Shown here piece after piece: positions 49,774 to 59,279 of a stretch of DNA of 64,000 bases; the first letter of the stretch is position 1; every line of letters starts with the position of its first letter. The stretch spans positions 1,339,856 through 1,403,855 of the forward strand of contig OX345645.1 in the NCBI GenBank assembly GCA_947044365.1, given 5' to 3'. Origin of the DNA: Petrosia ficiformis. Taxonomy: Eukaryota; Porifera; Demospongiae; Haplosclerida; Petrosiidae. The notes under the pieces are model-generated. The model was given only the letters and a program-made list of their open reading frames with translations, searched no databases and was not told the origin of the DNA. Made by a program: the position numbers and the translations under genes.

Positions 49774-52175
49774 CATACATACATACATACAAACATACAT
49801 ATATACATACCCATAATCAGAATTGATAGCTATAATACGTAGTCCATCACGAATTCTCATTGTATAATATCCACCAGTAGCTATAGTTTCCAGTGCCTCT
49901 TGTGGAAAGTTCACCCATTGTTCCCAATATATTGCTATTTGCTTTGTCATCTCCTAAGAGTAAAAAGGGCATTATGAGAAGAAGTCTTCTCTCAACTCCA
50001 AAACATCTATGTGACTATGCACAGAGAAGTAGGAAGCAAGGATATAAATACCTGAAAATGTTTTATTTCAGTTAAATACTGACTTTGAGGATAAGTCTCT
50101 GATTAGGAGAAAGAGAAGATACCATGACGATTAACATTACTTACATACCATGGTTCCCTAGTACTGGGTATATAGTTTTGTTTGGTAGATAATGTGCTGT
50201 TCTGTTTACAATGTATTTTGTTGCATATAGTTGTCCACCAATTGTTTCTTCCCAGAGGTCATGAGGAGGATTGTCTCCTGGATAGAAATACAAGTACTAT
50301 TCTTATGATGTGGATGTACTGTTAGTTAATACATAATACTAGAATTATTGCAATAATAGCATATTGTTTTATAGTGACATACTTTCTCACAATTAAACTA
50401 ACCACCTCAATAGCCATAAGCAGGGCTGCCATGAGGGGGTGGGAGTGGGCAACTGGGGCAGTTTGCCTCGGGTCCCCAGACCCAACTCTGTTTATAGTTG
50501 GGGAATGCCAAGTTTTATATTGCTGCCCTGGGCCCAGTAAAACCTCCTGGCACCCCTAGTCATATGTAGCTATAGTAAATTGCAAAATGTGTATATATAT
50601 AGCTATGTGTAATTGCATGGTTAGATTAATATTGTTGCTAAAGTACTATCCCAATATTAGTTCTGTGCTTTTTTGGTTTTGATATCCTTACATACTATTT
50701 CTTTAATAATAGTGTTGTTTACAGTGACCACTTTATCCATAGTTTCTCACAAAGTCAAATTGTTTCATTACATATAATTATGTATTAACCTTATGACATT
50801 AAACTATTACATATAAAGTCATCACATCATAATTTTGAAGTCATGAACAGACTTTAGTTAAACCAACATTTATACACACTATATCACCTGTATAAATAAT
50901 AATGTCTGGATCAACTTTTTTAATAGTTTCTAATAGTATGTCAAATGTTGATAAAGGTAGATCACAGTTATAGTCGCCATAGTAACCAGCAGAACCCTTT
51001 AAATTAAAATATTTTTATATAATAGTAGGATTGATTATACAGTATATACATTTCCTGGTTGACTTGATCTACAGCATATAAATAAGCCACAATCTGTTGG
51101 TGCTCCCTGGTCAAAAAGAAAATGATGGTTTAAAAATTTATAACAATGTACGTTATATTCATTACTTCTTGATATAACAGATCCAAATGTAAATCACTGA
51201 ACTGAAGTATCTTCAGATAATTAGAATCATTTGGATTTGATGATACGACTGGTTTCGTTTCTTCAAATATATTACTTGACTCCATCAAGTAATTTTCAGA
51301 TGTATCGTTGAGATTTTTCATAGCATCTATTACAAGTTGTTTCATATCAGCAACTAAATGTTCAGAGCTATTCCAAATGGAAGTAGAGTTGATATGTGGA
51401 GGGCAGAGATGCAATATTGCACACAAATCGTAAGGTAGTATGACTTCTTTGACAAGAACATACTGTATCTATAAATTGACAAGAATAGATAACATTTTGT
51501 ATAGCAGTTTGAACAATGTTTGAAGCAGACAGGTAGATAGATATATAGCCAAACAGAAAATTAGTTAGTTAGTAATTAGTTTGACATGGGCAAACATTCC
51601 ACACGGAGGAGGAAACTGTGACCAAAAATATGCAGAGATTATTTTAATGACGTAACAATTTTGTGTATCAGCAGAAAATTGTTTTTGATATACTCAATTT
51701 CATTGGAGGTGCTACTCATATTCCTGCAATACCAAACATTTTCCAAAGAATTTCCCCAGACCGTTCCTCCTCCAGCAAATGGATATGACCATGAGACTTT
51801 GTAATTAGTAATGTACTGTACTTACCACTGGTCCATATTCATTTATCAATCCAGGACACATAACGTCTCCTTTCTTTTCACTTTCATTCAAAACCAACAA
51901 ACAAACTGGTGTAACTATATGAACCATATCTTTTAACACCTCTCCAGACCTTAATATATCTTGAACTAATTTTACTGTATCCTAAACAGCATTATTCATA
52001 TTAAACAATAATAACAATAAAAATAATTGCTTACTTGACACAAAATACATATATCGTCATCATCAGTAACTGCACTAGTCTTTAGTTTTGTCTCTACATC
52101 TATAGGTAAAGAAAATGCAGTTATTATTAATATAAATATAAAAACAAGCCCTAGGTGAAAATGCATCACCATCAT
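47778..52175 (-). CDS. SMPD1: Acid sphingomyelinase-type phosphodiesterase (SMPD1 family)
   Basis: 13 exons, 584 residues (human SMPD1 about 630): 52035-52175, 51826-51981, 51166-51468, 51050-51106, 50888-50996, 50149-50277, 50052-50098, 49811-49953, 49230-49338, 48649-48792, 48336-48495, 47976-48084, 47778-47925. All phases close. The order is a hydrophobic signal peptide (about 1-24), a saposin-B domain with paired cysteines (C-I-L-C near 43-46 to C-x4-C near 115), a linker, then a calcineurin-like metallophosphatase domain. Metal-site motifs are all present: S-D-L-H (D191, H193), G-D-N-P-P-H-D, G-N-H-E, T-H-V-P-P-G and G-H-T-H. A C-terminal cysteine-rich segment matches the family. It should hydrolyse sphingomyelin to ceramide and phosphocholine in the lysosome or outside the cell. 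The similar SMPDL3 proteins lack the saposin domain. Confidence 0.9.
48821..49194. mobile_element. hAT-like MITE in sphingomyelinase intron
   Basis: A 374-bp element with TIRs TAGTGTTGTACCTATACT and AGTATAGGTACAACACTA, flanked by the 8-bp duplication CTAATAAG (48813-48820 and 49195-49202). The interior is made of TATAGGTA-type repeats. Its first nine bases are the same as those of the element at 28221-28522, which suggests a common transposase source. Confidence 0.92.
49610..49805. repeat. (CATA)n / (ACAC) microsatellite
   Basis: CATA tetranucleotide array in the sphingomyelinase intron next to exon 49811-49953. It ends within a few bases of the exon's donor site. Confidence 0.95.
50423..50561. 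mobile_element. Short GC-rich element with imperfect inverted ends
   Basis: Begins GGGCTGCCATGAGG and ends with the near-complement CCTGGCACCCC. Its composition is GC-rich, unlike its surroundings. It probably is a MITE in the sphingomyelinase intron 50278-50887. Confidence 0.55.
50748..50860 (-). mobile_element. Truncated MITE copy
   Basis: About half of the 28151-28695 type MITE, including the hAT empty-site sequence TTATGACATTAAACTA, ending at GAACAGACTTTA. Confidence 0.7.
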
Positions 52176-52231
52176 TATAGATCTGCTCCCGTAATTAGAT
52201 GAACACTGAGGGTGTGTTCAATCTGTTCACG
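52176..52231. promoter_or_regulatory. 56-bp head-to-head promoter, sphingomyelinase and dehydrogenase
   Basis: The start codons of the sphingomyelinase (minus, 52175) and of the first threonine-dehydrogenase-like gene (plus, 52232) are 56 bp apart. If the in-frame ATG at 52199 is used instead, only 23 bp remain. 5'UTRs must be very short, overlap, or start inside the neighbouring gene. Confidence 0.65.
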
Positions 52232-55200
52232 ATGGCCGCCATTCCCAGGTCCATGAAAGCTCTAGTCAAAGCAAAACCAGGTCAATCTTATGAGTACAAA
52301 GATGTTCCTGTTCCCCAGCCTGGTCAGGGAGAATTGCTAATAAAAGTGAACAAGGTTGCTATTTGTGGATCAGATATTACACTCTATCAATGGGGTGAAG
52401 GTAAGAATTTATGTTTTCAATTTGCAAATTAATCATTAATTTCATGATCTGTTGTTAGTTGCAAAGACTATTGCAGCTATCCCATTTACACCTGGACATG
52501 AAGCAGTTGGAGAAGTAGGCAATATACATACATACTATTACTATATGACTCCAGGTGGTTATAGTAGAAGCCAAGATCTGTTTAATATCTCCACCGCCTG
52601 GAGTCTTATATACATACATACTGTTCCTGTATGACTCCAGGTCGTGAAAGCAAATAGTCAAAATAAAGCCAAGGAGATCCACCACCTGGAGTCTAATATA
52701 TTTTAAACACATTTATATTATCAATTTTCTATTGTTCATCTATATTAAGTTGTTAGGGTCATGTAACATAATTACAATACTAACATTTGTTAGTACATAC
52801 AAACCTGCATTGTGTATGCATGTACTTATGCATTATGTAATGTATAACCATGGTTAGGACGTGGGAGGTATATATGCCAGATATACCACCTGCTATGGAG
52901 GAGGTTTATGTGGATATAACTCGAGGGGTGTAGCCCTGAACACCAGCAGGTGGTATATTCCTGGCATATATAACAACTAAACATAGTTTAATATACTGTG
53001 ATTTAACAATTGAATTTTTGATGAGGTGTATATGCATATATATGCATGTATATATATGTATTCATGTAGTTACAGACATACATACGTGTACACATTCACA
53101 GTTTCATACATACATACATTCCCATATACATACATAATTAGTGTTATCTTATGTATGAAGTATGGAGTAAATACTATTTATTTGTTTACTTCTTACAGAT
53201 AGTGGCTGTTGGTCCCGATGTTCCACCTGAATTTAAAATAGGAAATAGAATATGTGTTGAGAATCATTATTACTGTGGACACTGTTATCAGTGTACTCAT
53301 GGTGAGTATAACGAAACAGCTGCTATATCTACATCAAATATAAGTGACTAACAATGGGAAAACCAGACATATTACTGACAAAGTGACAATAATATTGACC
53401 GGAAGTAGACTAAACTTGGTATCAAAAAATATATTTGCTCTTCTGGATACCAAATTGAGTTGTACAAAATTACTAAATATTAAATCTAAATATTAATTTT
53501 GGTCAAAATGATCATGAACAATAAGTCTGGTTTTCCTATAGCCAGTTACATATACGTATTGGTATATAGTTAGGTATTTATATATTCATACCTGTGTCTG
53601 TGCATCTGAAAGTATTATAATTCACAATTCTTATTGTCAGGTGAACCTCATATTTGTCAAAACTTAAGCCAGTATGGTCACGGGAAAGGTACAATCTATG
53701 GAGGATGCTCAGAGTACTCTATAGTTCCAGCCCGTTATGCTTACCTCTTGAAAACTAATCTGGATGATTCTAAAGCTGTGATATTAGAACGTAAATAACA
53801 CACAAACACACACACACACACACATACCAGTATTTCATACATGATTTTTTCGTGTTTTGGGGTGTGGGTATGTGGGTGGTGTGGGACAGGTGAAGTTTAG
53901 GGGGTCTTGTGACATGCCACTCCCCCAGGAAAATGTTTAAAATTAGATGCTTTGAGCCTTTGAGATAGTGGGTTTCTGGCAGCTAGCAGATTATTACTAT
54001 GCTGTGGTTTTGAGCACTTGTTAATACTCTATTTACTACTTTGATTGATATTTGTGTACTATTCCCATTAATTTGTTAAGCTGTTACATCTTTATGAGGG
54101 AGGGGAAATCCCCCCTTCTCTGTTTGAAACCCTGCATACAGTTATACACACATACACAAATACACTCACTCATACATAGACTATTACCATCTCCCTTTAG
54201 CTTGTGGTGTAGCACATCAGGCTTTAGATTCTATCCATCCAAAAGGAGAAGATATTTTGATTCAAGGTTAATAATGTTATTTAACATAACCAGTGTTTAT
54301 GAATCGTATTTTATGGGTTAGGTTGTGGCCCCATTGGAATGTTTGCTATAGCTATTGCAAAGATCATGGGAGCTACAAAAATGTAAGTGAACTTTAATGT
54401 ATGCATTGAAATTTAAAGTACATTACTGAAATTGTTGCTTTTTCATGTGCCTAGCATGCTAGCACAAGGCGTAAAAACAATTAACAATCAAACACAACAA
54501 ACAAGCAGCCACAATGGCTTAGACACAGCCACAAAGGGCATGAACCAGCCACCCTGGCTTAGAAAAATAACAATCAGCCACGATGGCTTAGAAAACATGT
54601 ACACAATCACAAAACACACACTCTCTCTCCTCCCTCCTCCCTCCCTCCATCCTTCTCTGTCTCTATCTCTCCTTCTCTCTCTCTCAGTATAGTATGTGAT
54701 ATTATTGATGCTAAATTAGAAGCTGCTAAACAAGTTGGAGCAGATGTTGTTATAAACACTAAGACTCAGAATCTCAGAGAGATTGGTAAAATGCACAAAC
54801 TTCATATAATTTTCATTTCTCTTTATGTCTCATGTTTGCTTCTTTCTCTTGTCTCCCCACCCTTTTCAGTGATGAAGGAGACAGATGGTAATGGCGTTGG
54901 TCGGTTGCTTGATGCCACTGGATTTGCTCCCCTGATAAATACATGTTTCACTCTCTTGAGGTAATTAAAAAATAAATAGTTGATTAATAAATTAATATTT
55001 TTTTCGCAACATTCAGAAAAGGAGGTGCTGTTGTACTAGTAGGCCTTCCAAAAGTAAGGACTAATTGTTTTACAAGGTTCTTATATTATTCCCAATATTT
55101 CAGGACCCTATTCACATTGAGGACCCTTTACCAAATGTGGTTTTCAAATCTCTAACTCTCAAGACTGTACACGGCAGAAGGATTTTTAAGGACTGGGAAG

Positions 55201-55457
55201 AGACTGAAAAAATGATGTCAGAAAATCTGTGAGTTGGTTCGTCAGGAGATATAACAGTCACATGAAAATCATGTGACCACTATAGAATTAATACCGGACC
55301 TATCATCACACATGATTTTCCATTGAGTAAATTTGAAGAGGTTTGTGACTTGTGAGTTTGTACAGTTATCTTTTTAAAAACAATTTTTGGTATATAGGCT
55401 TTTTCAACTCTGATGAGTGGAGCTGGATGCAAAATTCTTGTTACCCCTGGAAAGTAA
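52232..55457 (+). CDS. Zinc-dependent L-threonine 3-dehydrogenase-like protein, copy a
   Basis: 12 exons, 356 residues: 52232-52400, 52459-52514, 53199-53301, 53641-53790, 54201-54266, 54322-54382, 54688-54785, 54870-54960, 55017-55053, 55104-55228, 55286-55340, 55398-55457. Medium-chain dehydrogenase landmarks: catalytic zinc C in I-C-G-S-D, G-H-E, structural zinc cysteines C-G-H-C-x2-C-x7-C, L-E-P-C-G, nucleotide loop G-C-G-P-I-G, and an Asp (V-C-D) that favours NAD. The C-terminal H-G-R-R-I-F-K-D-W and P-I-I-T-H-D-F resemble bacterial Tdh more than sorbitol dehydrogenase. Likely oxidises L-threonine or a related secondary alcohol; the substrate is not certain. The ATG at 52232 is chosen to match copy b; an in-frame ATG at 52199 would add 11 residues. 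Intron 6 contains decayed A-G-C-C-A-C-type short repeats. Confidence 0.88.
52547..52693. repeat. Two foldback hairpins in dehydrogenase-a intron 2
   Basis: GACTCCAGGTGGT at 52547 pairs with CACCGCCTGGAGTC near 52592; a second copy pairs GACTCCAGGTCGT near 52635 with ACCACCTGGAGTC near 52681. They look like short palindromic elements in tandem. Confidence 0.65.
52867..52972. repeat. 106-bp palindromic element with 28-bp arms
   Basis: The left arm 52867-52894 (GCCAGATATACCACCTGCT) pairs with the right arm 52945-52972 (AGCAGGTGGTATATTCCTGGC) with one or two mismatches. Transcribed RNA would form a long hairpin with a 50-base loop. It lies in intron 2 of dehydrogenase copy a. Confidence 0.75.
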
Positions 55458-55590
55458 TAGAACTCCATTAGTTCAAATTTGTACAATATAATGTTCATTT
55501 AGTAATGTTATATATCAAAATTAACAGTAGATTTATTTTTGATAATACTACAATCATGCACTTTTCTTTTGTGGGTGGGGCTGAGTTGTC

Positions 55591-58500
55591 ATGGCTGATT
55601 TTCCCAAGTCTATGAAAGCACTGGTGAAAGAAAAATCAGGTCAATCTTATGAATATAAAGATGTTCCTGTTCCCCACCCAAATGAGGGAGAGCTCCTAGT
55701 TAAAGTGCACAAAGTTGCCCTGTGTGGAACAGACATACAGAAGTACAAATGGAATGAAGGTTTGTTCTTCCTGATTACATCATATATTGTAGGCATCAAC
55801 TTATTAATTAAGGGTTGTATGCTGTTTTGTTACTATAAATAGTGGGTGGATTGTGGTTTTGTTACTAATAAACATTACATGCATGCAGGAACATAGTCTA
55901 GTACAGTAACGATTGTATTATGACTAGCTAACTAGTGACTTACTGAGGTAATTGTGTTTACAATGGGTCTATCATTATTAACTATAGTGATATGTGTTGC
56001 AAACAATATATTTTTATTCTACATACATAGTTGCTAAAGTAGTTGCTGAGATACCTTTCACTCCAGGACATGAGATGGTTGGAGAGGTAATGAATACTAC
56101 TGATGTAGTTATAATTACATTCATATAGTTAAAGCACCTGTTCCAGTGCATTATGGAAGTTAGTCAAGACAAGGATACAATTTTACAAGTATGCTTGTTG
56201 AGCCCACCTTGAGTGCAGTAATCTCTGTAGTGCACTAGGTTAAGTGAGTGTTTTAACTTATTTATAGTGATATGTGGGTGATTCAAACTTAATGGAGTGC
56301 TGCATGAGACAGCTTACGTTTACTATATGGAAATACATCACTGCTGGTTCTTGTGATGCACCCACACTTATATTTGTAAAATAATTATGATACTGTTGCA
56401 GATAGTTACTGTTGGTCGTGAGGTTCCTCCCGAATACCAGCTTGGAAAAAGAATTTGTGTTGAGAATCATTTCTACTGTGGTTACTGTTACCAGTGTACT
56501 CATGGTGAGCCTAAAGCATATCAATGATGTACCATCCCCATTAATTTGATTGTTGGTCACCCTTACACTGTTACAATTAATAGTCTGCCTGTTGAATGTA
56601 TGGTGAGCCTATAATATTAATATTGTACAATCCTTGCTAATTTGTTAAATTTAGTTTGTGGGTCAGATGCTGCAACTCATACACAATTAAAATAGCCTGC
56701 CTTTTGAGTATATAGTAAGCCTGATACACAAACTTAAAATGTTTGTAAATTGATAGCCTGTAACTTGTATTTTTGTTCATTTTCTGCATCTAATGACAAA
56801 ACGGAATTTCCATTTCATTAAACCACACTTAAAACATTAATATGATATAGATACTTGAACTACCTATGTTCAAAAATCAGTATTAATTATGATCATTGCG
56901 TCATTTCTATAGATTTGAAGCATATTTGTCAAAACTTGAGTCAGTTTGGTTATGGAAAGGGCACTAAACATGGTGGCTGTTCAGAATATACTATAATTCC
57001 ATTTTCTTATGCATACTTACTAAAGACAGATATCAATGACTCCATGGCTGCAATACTGGAACGTAAGCCACTTGACATTAACTAAGACAAGTACATGTAT
57101 TTAAAAATTAAAGAGAGAGACACATATCCATAAATAGTCTGGACCAGATTGGATTTGAACCCTGGACCTTCGGAATAATAGTCAGATGTTTATCATTAAA
57201 GTTAAAAGTCTGTTCACATTCACGATGACCTCAAAATTATAATATAGTGTATATTTTATGTGATAAGGTTAATAATGTAACTCAGTAATGAAGCAATTGA
57301 TTGAAATTTGACTTACACAAAAAGAACGGGAAGGATAATTATATGAAAATGGTGCAGGTAAAAAGATTGTTGGTCATTCCAAACTAAAGTTATGAACATT
57401 TTCCTGAGGTCATAGCGAACCTGAACATTTTTAGATAATGTCTAGGTCAGCTGATTATCTCTATTCGCACTGGTTTATATATCCATCTGCTATAAAACTA
57501 AATTACAGTTTCAACTTTGGAAAATATATTTCTTTCCTAGCTTGTGGTGTTGCTCATCAAGCATTGGAAGCCATTGAACCAGCTGGAGAAGATGTGCTGA
57601 TTTTGGGATGTGGTCCTGTTGGCTTACTAGCTGTAGGAATTGCAAAGGCATTGGGAGCTATAAGAGTGTATGAATAAATAATTATTATTATGATAGTTTA
57701 TAATATAGATTGTTTCCCGTAGTCTGGCTTGTGATATTTTTGACGATAAACTGAAACTTGCCAAACAGGTTGGAGCAGATATTGTTATAAACACAAAGAC
57801 ACAGAATCTCAGAGACATAAGTAAGATAGTTTTTACTTTTAAATTCCCAGCACTGACCTTTGAATTGCTCTCCAGTATTTCAAGAGACAAGTGGAAATGG
57901 TGTAGGGCGTATTATCGAGGCTACTGGATCAGGTGAACTAGCCAGCACTTCTTTCAGTTTACTGAGGTATTGTTGTTATTGTTGTAGTATTATTATTCCA
58001 ATCTCTCTTACAGAAAAGGAGGTAAAATATGCCTTGTTGGTTTAATCAAGGTTAGCAGTATTGTGGTGTAAGCAGTGTTTTGTTCTAGGATCATTATTGG
58101 GGGGGGGGGGGGGGTGGGGTAGAGGATAATAGCGTTACCTCCTCTAATGAAGTGCAGTACCAAGATTAATGAATGCTTACACTGGGTGTTTGTTTGTATT
58201 GAACTTCAAATATATTAAACATAAGCCATGGATTCATGTTTATATTTTAATGAGGCCCAACACATATATGTTGTGTATGGATAGGTCTCAGTTCCCTTGT
58301 AGGGGTCATTCAATACTAATGAGGCCCAACACATTTATTGTGTATGGATATGTCTCAGTTCCCTTGTAGGGGTATTCAATACTTACTATAGCCAATCCAC
58401 TGACAATTATATTAGTATGACCCCCCTGTTGGGGCCCTTATGCATAGAGAATCTATTGGTGTGTGTTTCAGTTTCGTCATATAATAATTAGTGAATCCAA

Positions 58501-59073
58501 TGACAACTGTATCATCCCCTGTAGGGGCCCATACACATAGAGAATCCATTAGTGAATTTCATATTCAAGTCGATTACCCTCAAAACTGTTCATGGAAGAA
58601 GAATATTTCGTGATTGGGAAGAATCAGAGAAACTACTCCACAAGAGACTGTATGTTTTACTCATTCATATCAATTAATTGTACTACAAAAAATAGAGGTT
58701 TCCTGAATCCTGATTTGCATTAAGGGAAACGTATACGGAAACGTGACAGAAACTTGCTAGGATACTCAAGAAAATGCAGACAGACACAGCATTTTTCCAT
58801 GTTATTGTGTGGATTTCCCTTAATGCACTTTGAAAAATCTCTTATTTTTTGTAATAAATTCACTGATTTATAATTATAATCACATTATCTATTATACAGT
58901 GTTAACACAGTACCCATAATTACTCATGATTTTCCAATGAGTCAATTTAAAAAGGTAAACGAGTTAATATTTTTACTAATTCTTCATTCAGTCAATTATT
59001 CGTGTCTTTGCAGGCATATGAAGTTTTGTTAAATGGCGATGGTTGTAAAGTGCTTTTAACTCCAGGAAAATAA
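55591..59073 (+). CDS. Zinc-dependent L-threonine 3-dehydrogenase-like protein, copy b
   Basis: 11 exons, 356 residues, the same length as copy a: 55591-55759, 56031-56086, 56402-56504, 56913-57062, 57541-57667, 57723-57820, 57876-57966, 58014-58050, 58525-58649, 58900-58954, 59014-59073. Zinc ligands (L-C-G-T-D, G-H-E, C-G-Y-C-x2-C-x7-C), the G-C-G-P-V-G loop and the H-G-R-R-I-F-R-D-W block are all kept. Exon sizes equal those of copy a, except that exon 57541-57667 (127 bp) is the exact fusion of the 66- and 61-bp exons of copy a, so one intron was lost here or gained there. It starts 133 bp after the copy-a stop: a tandem duplication. The substrate is inferred, as for copy a. Confidence 0.88.
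57131..57195 (-). repeat. tRNA-derived SINE remnant
   Basis: On the minus strand: an anticodon-arm-like CATCTGACTATTATTCCGA followed by AGGTCCAGGGTTCAAATCC, which contains a canonical polymerase III B-box. Related to the remnants in the GKAP1 introns. Confidence 0.6.
57205..57437 (+). mobile_element. MITE copy in dehydrogenase-b intron
   Basis: Uninterrupted forward copy of the 28151-28695 type MITE: starts at GTCTGTTCACATTCACGATG and ends near CATAGCGAACCTGAACA. Confidence 0.78.
58235..58560 (+). repeat. Degenerate tandem copies of an acceptor/exon start
   Basis: In the intron before exon 58525-58649 of dehydrogenase b, the acceptor region CCCTGTAGGGGCCCATACAC recurs as decayed copies (CCTTGTAGGGGTCATTCAAT, CCTTGTAGGGGTATTCAATA, CTGTTGGGGCCCTTATGCAT) together with AATGAGGCCCAACACAT units. 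Only the last copy fits the frame and the paralogue. Confidence 0.7.
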
Positions 59074-59279
59074 ATTTGTTTTTAACATAAAATATGTACT
59101 TAATTTTTTATGAAATATTTAAAAATAATAATGATAGTAAAAATAGTTTAAAAATTTACTGTTAAAAGTACATAACTGTTTTTTTTTTACTAACACAAGT
59201 CTCACTATTTTATATTAGATAAATGAACAGCAACACTATTACATGTTTAACTAAAATTACTTTAATGGATGAGTGTAGA

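Noticed and set aside
49527..49950. Tyr-Ile-His-Thr-rich plus-strand and Met-Tyr-Val-Cys-rich minus-strand frames
   Set aside because: Translation of the CATA microsatellite next to a sphingomyelinase exon.
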